Shown here: piece after piece, positions 42,831 to 51,135 of the stretch
Layout: the number at the start of each line of letters is the position of its first letter
Position numbering within the stretch: position 1 is the first letter of the stretch
Assembly: GCA_963662035.1 (NCBI GenBank)
Contig: CAVLDO010000008.1
Coordinates: 21,989 to 85,988, forward strand
DNA: 64,000 nucleotides
DNA from: Equibacterium sp963662035
GTDB taxonomy: Bacteria; Bacteroidota; Bacteroidia; Bacteroidales; UBA932
Reading direction: 5' to 3'
Translations under genes and position numbers: made by a program
Notes under the pieces: generated by a model
Told to the model about the DNA's origin: nothing
What the model saw: the letters and a program-made list of their open reading frames with translations, nothing else
Database searches by the model: none

Positions 42831-43673
42831 TTAGAAGATTTGTGAAAAACGGTCGGGGATGCGCACAACGATTTCCATCCCCAGCATAGCCGGTTTGTTC
42901 CAGGCATAGACGGGGCGGATAATGCTCTGCAGCAGGCGGGCGGCGGGGCACCAACGGCTCCAGGAGTGAGCCTTGCGGGTAGTGACGGTGTTGACTGTGC
43001 GGGCGCGGCGCTGCAGATGTGCCTTCCAGCCTTCTTCGGCGCGGGTGCTGCAGGCAAAGCGGCTGCGGATGAGCTCCAAGTCAAAGTAGCCGCAGTGAAA
43101 GAGGTAAAGGTCTTTTGCGATGCGATAGTTGTGCCCCTTGACGCGGTGGAAACCGCTGCCCCACCTCACCTTGCGGGCCACTATCGACGCCTTGGTGTAG
43201 CGGGTGCAGAGCACGCCGTAATGCCGCTGGCCCAGAAAGGGCATTGAGGGGTCTATGTCCCCCTCCACGCCCCCTTTCTGCCCCACATCCACCCCCAGCG
43301 GGGAGAGGCAGGCCCCGATGCGCGCCTGCGAGAGATATTCTTTGAGAGAAAGCCCCCGGGCGGGATCCACGGCGATGTATTCGTCGGCATCGGTGCCGAT
43401 TACCAGGTCGTAGCGCTGCAGCAACTCATTCTGCAGGTCGCTGAGAATCGCAATGCGGCGCCTGTCTCCCCCGGCGCGCCCGAGATTTTCGCGCTCCTTG
43501 AGGGTGACGTTGACTCCGGCGCAGAAGTCGGGGACAGTCTGGTCGGTGCCGTCAAAGAGCACGTAGAGATTTTCCCTGCCCAGCTCGCGCCCGTAATATT
43601 CCACCCACTTGCGCAGGTAGAAATCATCGCCGCGCACCATTGTGACGGCTGCGATGTGTTTGGTCTGGCTCAT
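42831..43673 (-). CDS. Glycosyltransferase (Glyco_tranf_2_4 type)
   Basis: 280 residues. AAVTMVRGDDFYLRKWVEYY is the typical start of the GT2-like 'Glyco_tranf_2_4' family. DLVIGTDADEYIAVDP carries the DxD metal/nucleotide-sugar motif, and HCGYFDLELIRSRF is a later conserved patch. There is no signal peptide, so it should act in the cytoplasm. It is unusual to find it between a SusCD locus and a secreted glycosidase. Its ATG lies only a few bases after the T tract of a strong terminator (43676-43706). Confidence 0.82.
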   Translation of the reverse strand: MSQTKHIAAVTMVRGDDFYLRKWVEYYGRELGRENLYVLFDGTDQTVPDFCAGVNVTLKERENLGRAGGDRRRIAILSDLQNELLQRYDLVIGTDADEYIAVDPARGLSLKEYLSQARIGACLSPLGVDVGQKGGVEGDIDPSMPFLGQRHYGVLCTRYTKASIVARKVRWGSGFHRVKGHNYRIAKDLYLFHCGYFDLELIRSRFACSTRAEEGWKAHLQRRARTVNTVTTRKAHSWSRWCPAARLLQSIIRPVYAWNKPAMLGMEIVVRIPDRFSQIF

Positions 43674-43675
43674 AT

Positions 43676-43706
43676 AAAAAAAACGGCCGGCTTGTCGGCC
43701 GACCGT
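43676..43706 (-). terminator. Strong intrinsic terminator directly before the glycosyltransferase start
   Basis: On the minus strand, ACGGTCGGC pairs with GCCGGCCGT (9 bp, one G-T) around a 6-base loop and is followed by eight T residues that end about 3 bases before the glycosyltransferase ATG. It closes the SusCD-lipoprotein transcript. It also occupies the whole leader of the next gene, so it may act as an attenuator. Confidence 0.8.
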
Positions 43707-43725
43707 GAATTTAGCAATTTTTTCT

Positions 43726-44610
43726 CTACGGCAATGTTACCGTCACGGGATATGCTCCGTCGTTGAGAAATCCGTAGCTCATAGCGGGCAGGCAATATAC
43801 GGGGTAGAGCTGGATCTCCCTGTCGGAAATCTTGCGGTTGCGCTCTGCATACATAGAGAAATCCTTGCCCCAGAGGTACTCGGTAGGGTAGTAGCCATAG
43901 GCGGGATATTTCCCCTGCACGTTCATACCGGTGCAGAAGGGCTCGTAATAGACGCTGCCGTCGCTTTTCACGCTGAACTGCACAAACTCGTCAGGGGTGC
44001 CCATCCATCCGTTCTGGGCGTATTCTTCCGCCACCAGCCCCTCTGAATAGGGGTCGGCCACGCGGTAGATTTCCGCCTCGCGGGCGCGGTAGATGTCGGC
44101 CTGATAGCTCTTCTCGAAGAGGCAGATGTCCAGCCAGGAGCATTTGCCAAGATAGTCGAAGGTGAGCTTGCGGCTGGCGGTGACTATTACGCTGCCGCGG
44201 CCGCTGGGGCTCAGGCTGCCGTTTATGCTGAGACGCATCCTGTATTTGGTGCCGATGCCCATCTGGTCCAAGTCCGTGAAGTGAATCTGGGCATAGGCGG
44301 TGTAGCTGCCGTCCATAAAGAGCACCCTTTTGGCCACGAGGGAAAAGATGCCTGCGGGATCCTTTTCAACCCACTGCGAGTTTCCGTCTTCGAACTCGAG
44401 CGAGAGTTCTGCCTGATCTACGGCCATACCGCCCCGGTTTATGGGCACGAGTATCTGACCGCCGTCTTCCTCTCCCACCTCTGCGTTTATCACGGAAGAG
44501 GCGAACGCGAGACCCGCTTGTCCGCTGTACTCCGTCCCCATCTGGGAGTCGGTGCAGGCGCTGCAGAGCAGCAGGGCGCTAATGCTGAATATAAGGGTTC
44601 TGATCTTCAT
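43726..44610 (-). CDS. SusCD-associated lipoprotein
   Basis: 294 residues from ATG 44610, which gives a proper lipoprotein signal (MKIRTLIFSISALLLCSAC, Cys19). The N-terminal part (VINAEVGEEDGGQILVPINRGG...AELSLEFEDG) resembles an Ig-like DUF1735/DUF4843-type domain of SusE-position lipoproteins. The C-terminal part ends GFLNDGAYPVTVTLP. It is likely a surface glycan- or peptide-binding lipoprotein working with SusCD. Its start lies 32 bases inside susD, an unusually long overlap. Confidence 0.72.
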   Translation of the reverse strand: MKIRTLIFSISALLLCSACTDSQMGTEYSGQAGLAFASSVINAEVGEEDGGQILVPINRGGMAVDQAELSLEFEDGNSQWVEKDPAGIFSLVAKRVLFMDGSYTAYAQIHFTDLDQMGIGTKYRMRLSINGSLSPSGRGSVIVTASRKLTFDYLGKCSWLDICLFEKSYQADIYRAREAEIYRVADPYSEGLVAEEYAQNGWMGTPDEFVQFSVKSDGSVYYEPFCTGMNVQGKYPAYGYYPTEYLWGKDFSMYAERNRKISDREIQLYPVYCLPAMSYGFLNDGAYPVTVTLP

Positions 44611-46213
44611 CTGAAATGTTGGGATTATTGTCGATTTCACTCTGGGGTATCATAAGTATGCACTCGATGTAGTCGGCGGGGAATGCGGCATACTCGGCAT
44701 ACTTGCTCAGGATGTTGGTGTGGTTGCTCTTCTTGCCGCCCACGGTCCAGTCGCGGGTCCAGCCCTTGGCCAGACGCAGGATGTCAAAGATGCGGCCAGT
44801 CTCGCCCCACAGCTCTATGCGGCGCTGCAGCAGGATTTCGTCGAGCAGGGTGGTTACCGTTCCGGTGCTGGCAAAGGTCTGCTCGCTGCCCGTAAGGCTC
44901 ATAACCCTCTGGGCGTAGAGCAGATCGCGGCGCTCTCCTAGAGAGCTCACCGCGCTGCGGGCCTCGTCGTAGCGACCCATACGGCAGAGCGCCTCGGCCT
45001 CTATGAGCTGCGCCTCTTCCATACGCATAAAGATGTAGTCGCCCAGATAGCTCTTCTGGTCTTTCCACTGGAATTTGAACTGGTTGTAGTTGATGTTGGC
45101 GCCATATTTCCAGCTGTCGGCATCCACTCCGATGTCGCCGTTCCACCACCCCTTGCGCACATCGCTGTCGGGAATCTGCGCATAGAGCCAGTTGCTGATG
45201 CACTTGGGGGACTCGGCGGCGTAATAGACATTGGTACAGGCGTCCATCTGCGAGAAGAACGAGGCGTACACGGTGCTCTGGTCGGAGACTATGTCCGCCC
45301 CCCAGATTACCGATGAGGCGGATGTGGAGTTGAAGGGGGTGCTGCCGGTTGTCCACTGTCCCGTGGCATCATCGTATGTCCCCTTGACCACGGTGGCCTC
45401 GCTGCGCGACAGCAGGCTGCGGCCCGGCTTGGCAAGCACTATGGCCGCCGCATCGGCGGCCGTCTGCCAGTCATTCATAACCAGCGCCACGCGGGCCTTG
45501 AGCATATTGGCGGCATAATAGTCCATCTCGGTGATGTCCGACTGACTCTTGCCGCACGCCAGGTAGCGCTGCATAGCGGCCTCCAGGTCGGACAGAATGC
45601 GGTCGTAGACATCCTGCACGGTGCCGCGCCCCTTGCCTTTGGAAGTGCTCAGGGTAGGCTCGGTGTAAATTGGGACGCCCGGCAGGCTCTCGTGCCCCGC
45701 GTAGGTCTGCTGGAACGACTGCACCAGCATAAAGTAGGCATAGGCGCGCACCGCGTAGGCCTGCGCCATAAGGTACTGCAGCTTGGATTCGTCGCCCGTG
45801 GCGGTGCCCTCGGCCGAGATTATGTAGTTGACGTTGTTTATAATCTCGTAGAAATAGGTCCAGGTAAAATAGCAGCGCTGGATTCTGCTGGTGTAGCGCT
45901 CGCGCGTCTCATAGTTGTAGTCGCGCCAGAACCAGCCCGGTCCCTCGGCTGTCTGCACCATATCCTCCCCCATCAGGTCGGCGGCCAGGGTCACCGCCAT
46001 ATTGCCGAAGCACTGGTGGGCGTTGGCCGATACGAAGTCTATCCTGTTGTACATAGTGGAATAGACCCCGTTCATCGCCACCTCTATCGCATCGGCATTG
46101 CTAAGTATGAGACTCTTGTCCACATCGGTGGAGGGGGATGTCTCAAGTTTGCCCGAGCAAGAGGCCATAAGGCAGGCGGCAAATATCGTGGAAATGTTTC
46201 TTAAAAGCTTCAT
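44579..46213 (-). CDS. SusD/RagB-family nutrient-binding lipoprotein
   Basis: 544 residues. Lipoprotein signal LMASC (Cys19), then LETSPSTDVDKSLILSNADAIEVAMNGVYSTMYN and TPR-like helices (YLMAQAYAVRAYAYFMLVQSFQ). The C-terminus reads LLQRRIELWGETGRIFDILRLAKG and IPQSEIDNNPNISDEDQNP, both standard SusD signatures. It caps the SusC channel and binds the substrate at the surface. It is 3 bases after susC. Confidence 0.95.
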   Translation of the reverse strand: MKLLRNISTIFAACLMASCSGKLETSPSTDVDKSLILSNADAIEVAMNGVYSTMYNRIDFVSANAHQCFGNMAVTLAADLMGEDMVQTAEGPGWFWRDYNYETRERYTSRIQRCYFTWTYFYEIINNVNYIISAEGTATGDESKLQYLMAQAYAVRAYAYFMLVQSFQQTYAGHESLPGVPIYTEPTLSTSKGKGRGTVQDVYDRILSDLEAAMQRYLACGKSQSDITEMDYYAANMLKARVALVMNDWQTAADAAAIVLAKPGRSLLSRSEATVVKGTYDDATGQWTTGSTPFNSTSASSVIWGADIVSDQSTVYASFFSQMDACTNVYYAAESPKCISNWLYAQIPDSDVRKGWWNGDIGVDADSWKYGANINYNQFKFQWKDQKSYLGDYIFMRMEEAQLIEAEALCRMGRYDEARSAVSSLGERRDLLYAQRVMSLTGSEQTFASTGTVTTLLDEILLQRRIELWGETGRIFDILRLAKGWTRDWTVGGKKSNHTNILSKYAEYAAFPADYIECILMIPQSEIDNNPNISDEDQNPYIQH

Positions 46214-46216
46214 CTG

Positions 46217-49200
46217 TTAAAATTTAAGGTCAATGCCAAAGGTCAGCGTCCTGTTGGGCGTGTAGGTGTAGGAGGTCGAGCCGGAGAAGTTGGCCTGCGG
46301 GTTCATACCCTTCAGGTGGGTCAGCAGATAAGGGCTGTCGCAACTGAGATAGACTCTGAGCGATTCCAGATCGGCCTTGTGCATAAGATGCGAAGGGAGG
46401 GTGTAGCCCAGCGAGATGTTTTTCAGGGCCAGATACGACGCATTCACCAGAAAGCGGTCGCTGGCTAGGGACGTGAGGGTCGTGAGGGCTTTGGGCACAT
46501 CGGTGACATCGCCCGCCGCGCTCCAGCTGCGCAGGACATTCTTGTGGTAGGTCTGCCCTATGAACGAGGGCTCCATAAGGGTCTTGTACACCGAGTCGTA
46601 CACCTTGCCCCCGATGGAGTAGGTGAAGAGCAGAGAGAAGTCGAATCCCTTCCAGCTGAGATTGGAGGAGATGGAGCCGTAGATGTCGGGGATCCTGCTG
46701 CCGAAGACATATTTGCTGCCGGCGGCGGCTGTGGTGTTGTTGGTGACATACTCGCTCCCCTCGATCATATTGCCGGCCGCATCCTTCTCGTAGGCCCAGT
46801 AGAGCTGGTCGCCCGTGGCGGGGTCGATGCCGGCGCTCTTGCTCAGATAGAAAGAGTTGATTGGCAGCCCCTCGCGGATGAGGAACACTCCGTCGATGAT
46901 ATCCTCGCCGTTGTCGGAGAGGCGCAGCACGCGGTTTTTAAGGGTCGAACCCATCCAGCCGATGTTCCATCGCAGGTCTTCGGTGGCAACAACGTCGCCG
47001 CTGAGGCTTATGTCAAAGCCGCTGTTGCGGATGCTGCCCACATTGTCGTAGTAGCCGGGGAAGCCCAGCGAGATGGCCATAGGGGTCTCCAGCAGCAGGT
47101 CGGTGGTCTTGCGGGTGTACCACTCCACGGTGCCCGAGATGCGGCCTATCAGGTGGAATTCCACACCCGCGTTGAAGTTGCCGTTCTTCTCCCAGGTTAT
47201 GTCGCGGCTCTCCACCGAGCTTATCACGGCTCCCGAATGGCTGCCGTTGGGGTAGTTCATAGAGTAGAGCGACTGCCAGGCATAATAGGAGCCCAGATTG
47301 TCGTTGCCCTGCACGCCGTAGCTGGCCTTGAGGGTCAGGTTGTTGATCCAAGCCCGGCTGCGCAGGAACTCCTCCTGCGAGATGCGCCACGAGCCGCCCA
47401 CCGACCAGAAGGCGCCCCAGCGGTTCTCCTTCACAAAGCGTGAGGAGCCGTCGGTGCGGAAGCTGGCCGAGAGGTAGTAGCGATCCCTGTAGTTGTAGTT
47501 GACGCGGGACAGGTACGAATCAATGGCGTAGGTGTCGGTCTGCGAATTGGCAGCGGCCAGCGTCGAACCCATCCCCAGATCGTCGAATTCGGCAAAGGGG
47601 AAGCCGGTGCGCCCCGAGACGCTGTAGCGGAACTCGTAGTTGTAGAATTCGTGGCCCGCCAAGGCGTCGATGCTGTGCTCGCCAAACTTGCCTGCATAGC
47701 TGAGCAGCTGGTTAAAGGTGTAGCTGAGCATCTTGCCGTTCTCTTTGGTGAGGCGGCCGCTTCCGGCGGCATTGCCCGAGTAGATGTTGTACTTGGTGCT
47801 CTCGTATGTATCGGAGGCATCCGCGCCGAGGTTGGCGGAGAGCTTGAAGCCGCCGAATTTGACGGCTGCGTTGGCCCGGACGTTCACCATATCGGTGAGG
47901 CTGTAGTATTCGTCGTCGTAGAGGGTCGCCACGCTGTTGCGGTTGTTCTGCGCCCCCGCCGGACGGCTCTTGCCATAGTCGAACACGCGGTTGCCGCTCC
48001 CGTCAAGAGCATCGCTTCCGTCGGCATTCTTGGCATAGACGGGGTAGATGGGGGCCATCAGCATCGCGGAATACCACACGTTGGTGTTGGTGGTGCCGTC
48101 GCTGCCCAGAAAGCGGCTGTCGCTGTTGGTGTAGTTCACGTCCGCAGCGAAGTCAAACCACTTCTTGGGAGAGAAGCTTGCCCCGACGCGGGCGGTGTAG
48201 CGCTTGAAGCTGGTGGTCTTGAGGGTGCCCTGCTCGTTGAGGTAGCCCAGCGAGGCAGAATAGCGGCTCTTCTCCCCTCCTCCGTTTGCACAGAACTGAT
48301 ATTCCTGACGGAGGGCCGCCTTGCGCTGCGCCTCGTCCAGCCAGTTCTCGGAATATTTGAGGTTGGCGCCGGAGACTATGTGTCCTTCGGCGTCGTAGAG
48401 GCTCTCCACGGGGACATCGTATATATTGTAGATGTTGTCGGTGCCCAGAAAGCGGCCCGCCACCCTGCCGGGGGTCATAGAGGCGGCCGTGGCGGGGAGA
48501 TAACCCTCGGTGCTCACCAGGTCGTTGTAGGTGGCCGAGTAGATATGCTCCATATACTGCTTCGCATTCAGAGTCTCGTAGGGAGGGATGGCGCGGGTGC
48601 TGAGGCCCGTCTTGACGGTGAGCCCCACGCTTATCTTATCATCGGAATTGTGGCCGCGCCTGGTGGTGACCATTATCACGCCGTTGGCGCCGCGCGCACC
48701 GTAGAGGGCGCCGGCAGAGGCATCCTTGAGCACCGACATAGTCTCTATGTCATTGCTGTTGATGCTGCTCAGATCGCCATCGTAGGGGACACCGTCCACC
48801 ACCAGCAGAGGGGCGTTGGAGGCGTTGATGCTGCCGAAGCCGCGCACCCGCAGCTCGGCGCCGCTGCCCGGCTGGCCGCTGCCAGAAGTCACCATCACGC
48901 CCGAAACCTGTCCGTCGAGCATCTTGGAGACGTCGCTTACACCGCGGTCTTTGAATTTGTCTGACTTTACAACCTCGGCGCTGCCGGTGAAGGACTCTTT
49001 TTTGGTGGTGCCGTAGGCCACCACTATCACCTCGTCCAGCAGCTCGCGGTCAGGCTCCATAGCCACATCGATTACGGTGCGCTCTCCGGGCTCTATGGTC
49101 TGCGTCAGCATCCCGACGCAGGTGAATGTCAGCCTGTCGTCGGGCCCGATATTGATGGAGTAGCGGCCGTCGATGTCGGTTATCGCGGTGGCGCCGCCGT

Positions 49201-49345
49201 CGGAGGCCATCACCGCCACCCCGATGAGTGTCTCCCCGCTTGAAATGTCAGTCACAACTCCCGACACCTCACGAACCTGGGCCCGGAGTACTGAAGTTGT
49301 GACAAGACAAAAGGCGAGGGATAATAAAATTCCTCTTATGTTCAT
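46217..49345 (-). CDS. SusC/RagA-family TonB-linked outer-membrane transporter
   Basis: 1042 residues. Signal peptide (about 1-23), CarboxypepD_reg-like domain (VSGVVTDISSGETLIGVAVMASDG, about 27-100), the SusC-type TonB motif region DEVIVVAYGTTKKESFTGS, and plug with QVSGVMVTSGSGQPGSGAELRVRGFGSINASNAPLLVVDGVPYDG and LKDASAGALYGARGANGVIMVTT. The barrel ends RTLTFGIDLKF. It imports a SusD-captured ligand with TonB energy. It lies only 4 bases behind a FISUMP lipoprotein gene and 3 before susD. Confidence 0.97.
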   Translation of the reverse strand: MNIRGILLSLAFCLVTTSVLRAQVREVSGVVTDISSGETLIGVAVMASDGGATAITDIDGRYSINIGPDDRLTFTCVGMLTQTIEPGERTVIDVAMEPDRELLDEVIVVAYGTTKKESFTGSAEVVKSDKFKDRGVSDVSKMLDGQVSGVMVTSGSGQPGSGAELRVRGFGSINASNAPLLVVDGVPYDGDLSSINSNDIETMSVLKDASAGALYGARGANGVIMVTTRRGHNSDDKISVGLTVKTGLSTRAIPPYETLNAKQYMEHIYSATYNDLVSTEGYLPATAASMTPGRVAGRFLGTDNIYNIYDVPVESLYDAEGHIVSGANLKYSENWLDEAQRKAALRQEYQFCANGGGEKSRYSASLGYLNEQGTLKTTSFKRYTARVGASFSPKKWFDFAADVNYTNSDSRFLGSDGTTNTNVWYSAMLMAPIYPVYAKNADGSDALDGSGNRVFDYGKSRPAGAQNNRNSVATLYDDEYYSLTDMVNVRANAAVKFGGFKLSANLGADASDTYESTKYNIYSGNAAGSGRLTKENGKMLSYTFNQLLSYAGKFGEHSIDALAGHEFYNYEFRYSVSGRTGFPFAEFDDLGMGSTLAAANSQTDTYAIDSYLSRVNYNYRDRYYLSASFRTDGSSRFVKENRWGAFWSVGGSWRISQEEFLRSRAWINNLTLKASYGVQGNDNLGSYYAWQSLYSMNYPNGSHSGAVISSVESRDITWEKNGNFNAGVEFHLIGRISGTVEWYTRKTTDLLLETPMAISLGFPGYYDNVGSIRNSGFDISLSGDVVATEDLRWNIGWMGSTLKNRVLRLSDNGEDIIDGVFLIREGLPINSFYLSKSAGIDPATGDQLYWAYEKDAAGNMIEGSEYVTNNTTAAAGSKYVFGSRIPDIYGSISSNLSWKGFDFSLLFTYSIGGKVYDSVYKTLMEPSFIGQTYHKNVLRSWSAAGDVTDVPKALTTLTSLASDRFLVNASYLALKNISLGYTLPSHLMHKADLESLRVYLSCDSPYLLTHLKGMNPQANFSGSTSYTYTPNRTLTFGIDLKF

Positions 49346-49349
49346 TATG

Positions 49350-51116
49350 CTATTTCTCCTTTATGCAACGGATACTTGCGCCATAGACGCGGTTCAGACC
49401 TGATACCGATGCGGGGTTGCCCCAGGCGAACATCTGCATATTCATCAGCGTGCTGCTGGCGGTGGAAGTCCAATAGTCGCCGCTGCCGCCCACGCTCTGC
49501 ACGGAGCCTTTCTGGCCGTCGCGGTTTCCGGCAAGGGGGAACCAGTATTCGCGGCCGTCGCTCTGGCGATAGCGGAAGCCTACATCCTCGTGTTGTGTGT
49601 CGGAGCAATACCAGGGGTAGGAAGAGTCATAGGGGTTGGCATCGTTCAGAGCCCCCTCTTTATGGTACTCCTGACGGAAGTTCCAGTTCTCTCCAGCCTC
49701 GGGCACCATCCAACCTTCAGGACAGGGGTCGTATATTGTCTTGATGTGGGATACGCCGCCCCAGAGGTCGTTGTCCTGCAGGTCGGCCTTGTCGGTGAGC
49801 CAGTCGACTACCGGCCACGAACTTGTGGGAGAGGTGTAGAACACCATAGGATTTTCAACGGCAGTCTCGAGGGTGGTGCTGGTGTGGTCGGAGGAGCCAT
49901 ACACGGGACGGTCTTGCGCGCTGTCGTAGATTTGGTTGCCGTCTATGTCATAATAGTTGCAGGCAAGCGAATTCTCGATGCCGACAGCCCCCGAGAAGGG
50001 GTCCTTGCGGCCCCACTGATACAGCAGGCCCAGCGCATTGTCGGAGTATTTCTCTGCGCTGAGTGCGCCCAGGTTGCGGTCCATATAGGTGTAGGAGGTG
50101 CCGCCGGCGGAAGTCCACACAAACGGATCCTGGTCGGGGTCATAGTCGCATACCCAGAGATGCCAGCTCCAGGTTATCCGGCCCTCTTTGGTGGCGGCCA
50201 CCAGAGCGTTGCCGCTCACGCCGGGGTTGAGTTGCACGGCCAGCACCCCTTCGGCGCCGTTTGCAGACACGCTCCCAACCATACCGGGAGCACTCTGCCA
50301 AACGAGTTTGGCATTGTCCAGAGCCACGGCCTCGGAGGAGTTGCCCTTCACGGCCTTGATGGTGACGGTGCTGCCGGGAGCCACTATAAAGCTGTTGGCC
50401 GCACCCTCTTCTCCGCCCGCCTCAACAATGGTGACGGCGATGGACTGCTCGTAAACTGCCTCGCGGCCGAAGTTGTCGGTGATAACCAGGCTCACGCAGA
50501 CCGTCTCATTGCCGGCGCCCGCAGCGCCCGCCTGGCTTATGACCATCTTGCCCGAGAAGCCGTCTTCGTTCATCACGCACTTGCCGCTCCAGCCATCGGG
50601 AGAGACCGTGAGCGCAATCTCGGAGAGGGTCGCCCCCTGATAGCCGCCTACGGAGAACGGGATTTCAAAGCTGCCGCCGGGACGGCACATTACAGAGCGG
50701 TATTCGCTTGCGGGTACCACCACAAGGGGTTCGGAAGCGCCCACAGTAACATTGGCGTTGACAGAAGCCGTGCGACTGTTCTTGGCATCGTTTGCGGTGA
50801 GGGTCACCACAAAGGTCTCGCCGCCGCAAACTTCGGGAGCGGTGAAAATCACGTCGCCCTGATACATCAGAGGGTTCTTAACCTCAACTTTGGCACCGGT
50901 GCCGCTGACAGTTGCGCTGACATCGATATCCTTGCTCTCGTGGCCGTTGACCACAAAGGCGAGGGAGATTGTGCCGCCCGCCTCTACCGAGTATTCGTCG
51001 CTGCCGAAGGCCACCTTGAGCGAAGGGAGATCCTCTCCACTCTCGGTCTTGCTGCAGGAAGCTGCGCCCAACAGGGCAGCCGCGCACGCAAGTGCGCAGA
51101 AATATCTTGATTTCAT
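49350..51116 (-). CDS. FISUMP-domain lipoprotein, directly upstream of susC
   Basis: 588 residues with lipoprotein signal LGAASC (Cys21). N-terminal two-thirds: Ig-like repeats (KVAFGSDEYSVEAGGTISLAFVVNG; VVVPASEYRSVMCRPGGSFEIPFSVGG). C-terminal part: FISUMP-type domain with SYTYMDRNLGAL, YQWGRKDPF, IYDPCPEGWMVPEAG, GDYWTSTASS and GASIRCIKEK. The gene lies 4 bases before susC and 19 after a close relative, so all are one transcript. It may be an accessory ligand-binding surface protein of this SusCD system; function unproven. Confidence 0.85.
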   Translation of the reverse strand: MKSRYFCALACAAALLGAASCSKTESGEDLPSLKVAFGSDEYSVEAGGTISLAFVVNGHESKDIDVSATVSGTGAKVEVKNPLMYQGDVIFTAPEVCGGETFVVTLTANDAKNSRTASVNANVTVGASEPLVVVPASEYRSVMCRPGGSFEIPFSVGGYQGATLSEIALTVSPDGWSGKCVMNEDGFSGKMVISQAGAAGAGNETVCVSLVITDNFGREAVYEQSIAVTIVEAGGEEGAANSFIVAPGSTVTIKAVKGNSSEAVALDNAKLVWQSAPGMVGSVSANGAEGVLAVQLNPGVSGNALVAATKEGRITWSWHLWVCDYDPDQDPFVWTSAGGTSYTYMDRNLGALSAEKYSDNALGLLYQWGRKDPFSGAVGIENSLACNYYDIDGNQIYDSAQDRPVYGSSDHTSTTLETAVENPMVFYTSPTSSWPVVDWLTDKADLQDNDLWGGVSHIKTIYDPCPEGWMVPEAGENWNFRQEYHKEGALNDANPYDSSYPWYCSDTQHEDVGFRYRQSDGREYWFPLAGNRDGQKGSVQSVGGSGDYWTSTASSTLMNMQMFAWGNPASVSGLNRVYGASIRCIKEK

Positions 51117-51135
51117 TGTAATTCGCTTTTGGGGT

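Noticed and set aside
42821..43084. N-terminal extension of the glycosidase-like gene
   Set aside because: It lies inside the glycosyltransferase gene in another frame and is replaced by a good signal peptide at ATG 42820.
49590..51110. A 506-codon plus-strand open frame
   Set aside because: It is antisense to a FISUMP lipoprotein gene with clear signal peptide and domains; its own translation is composition-biased and matches nothing.
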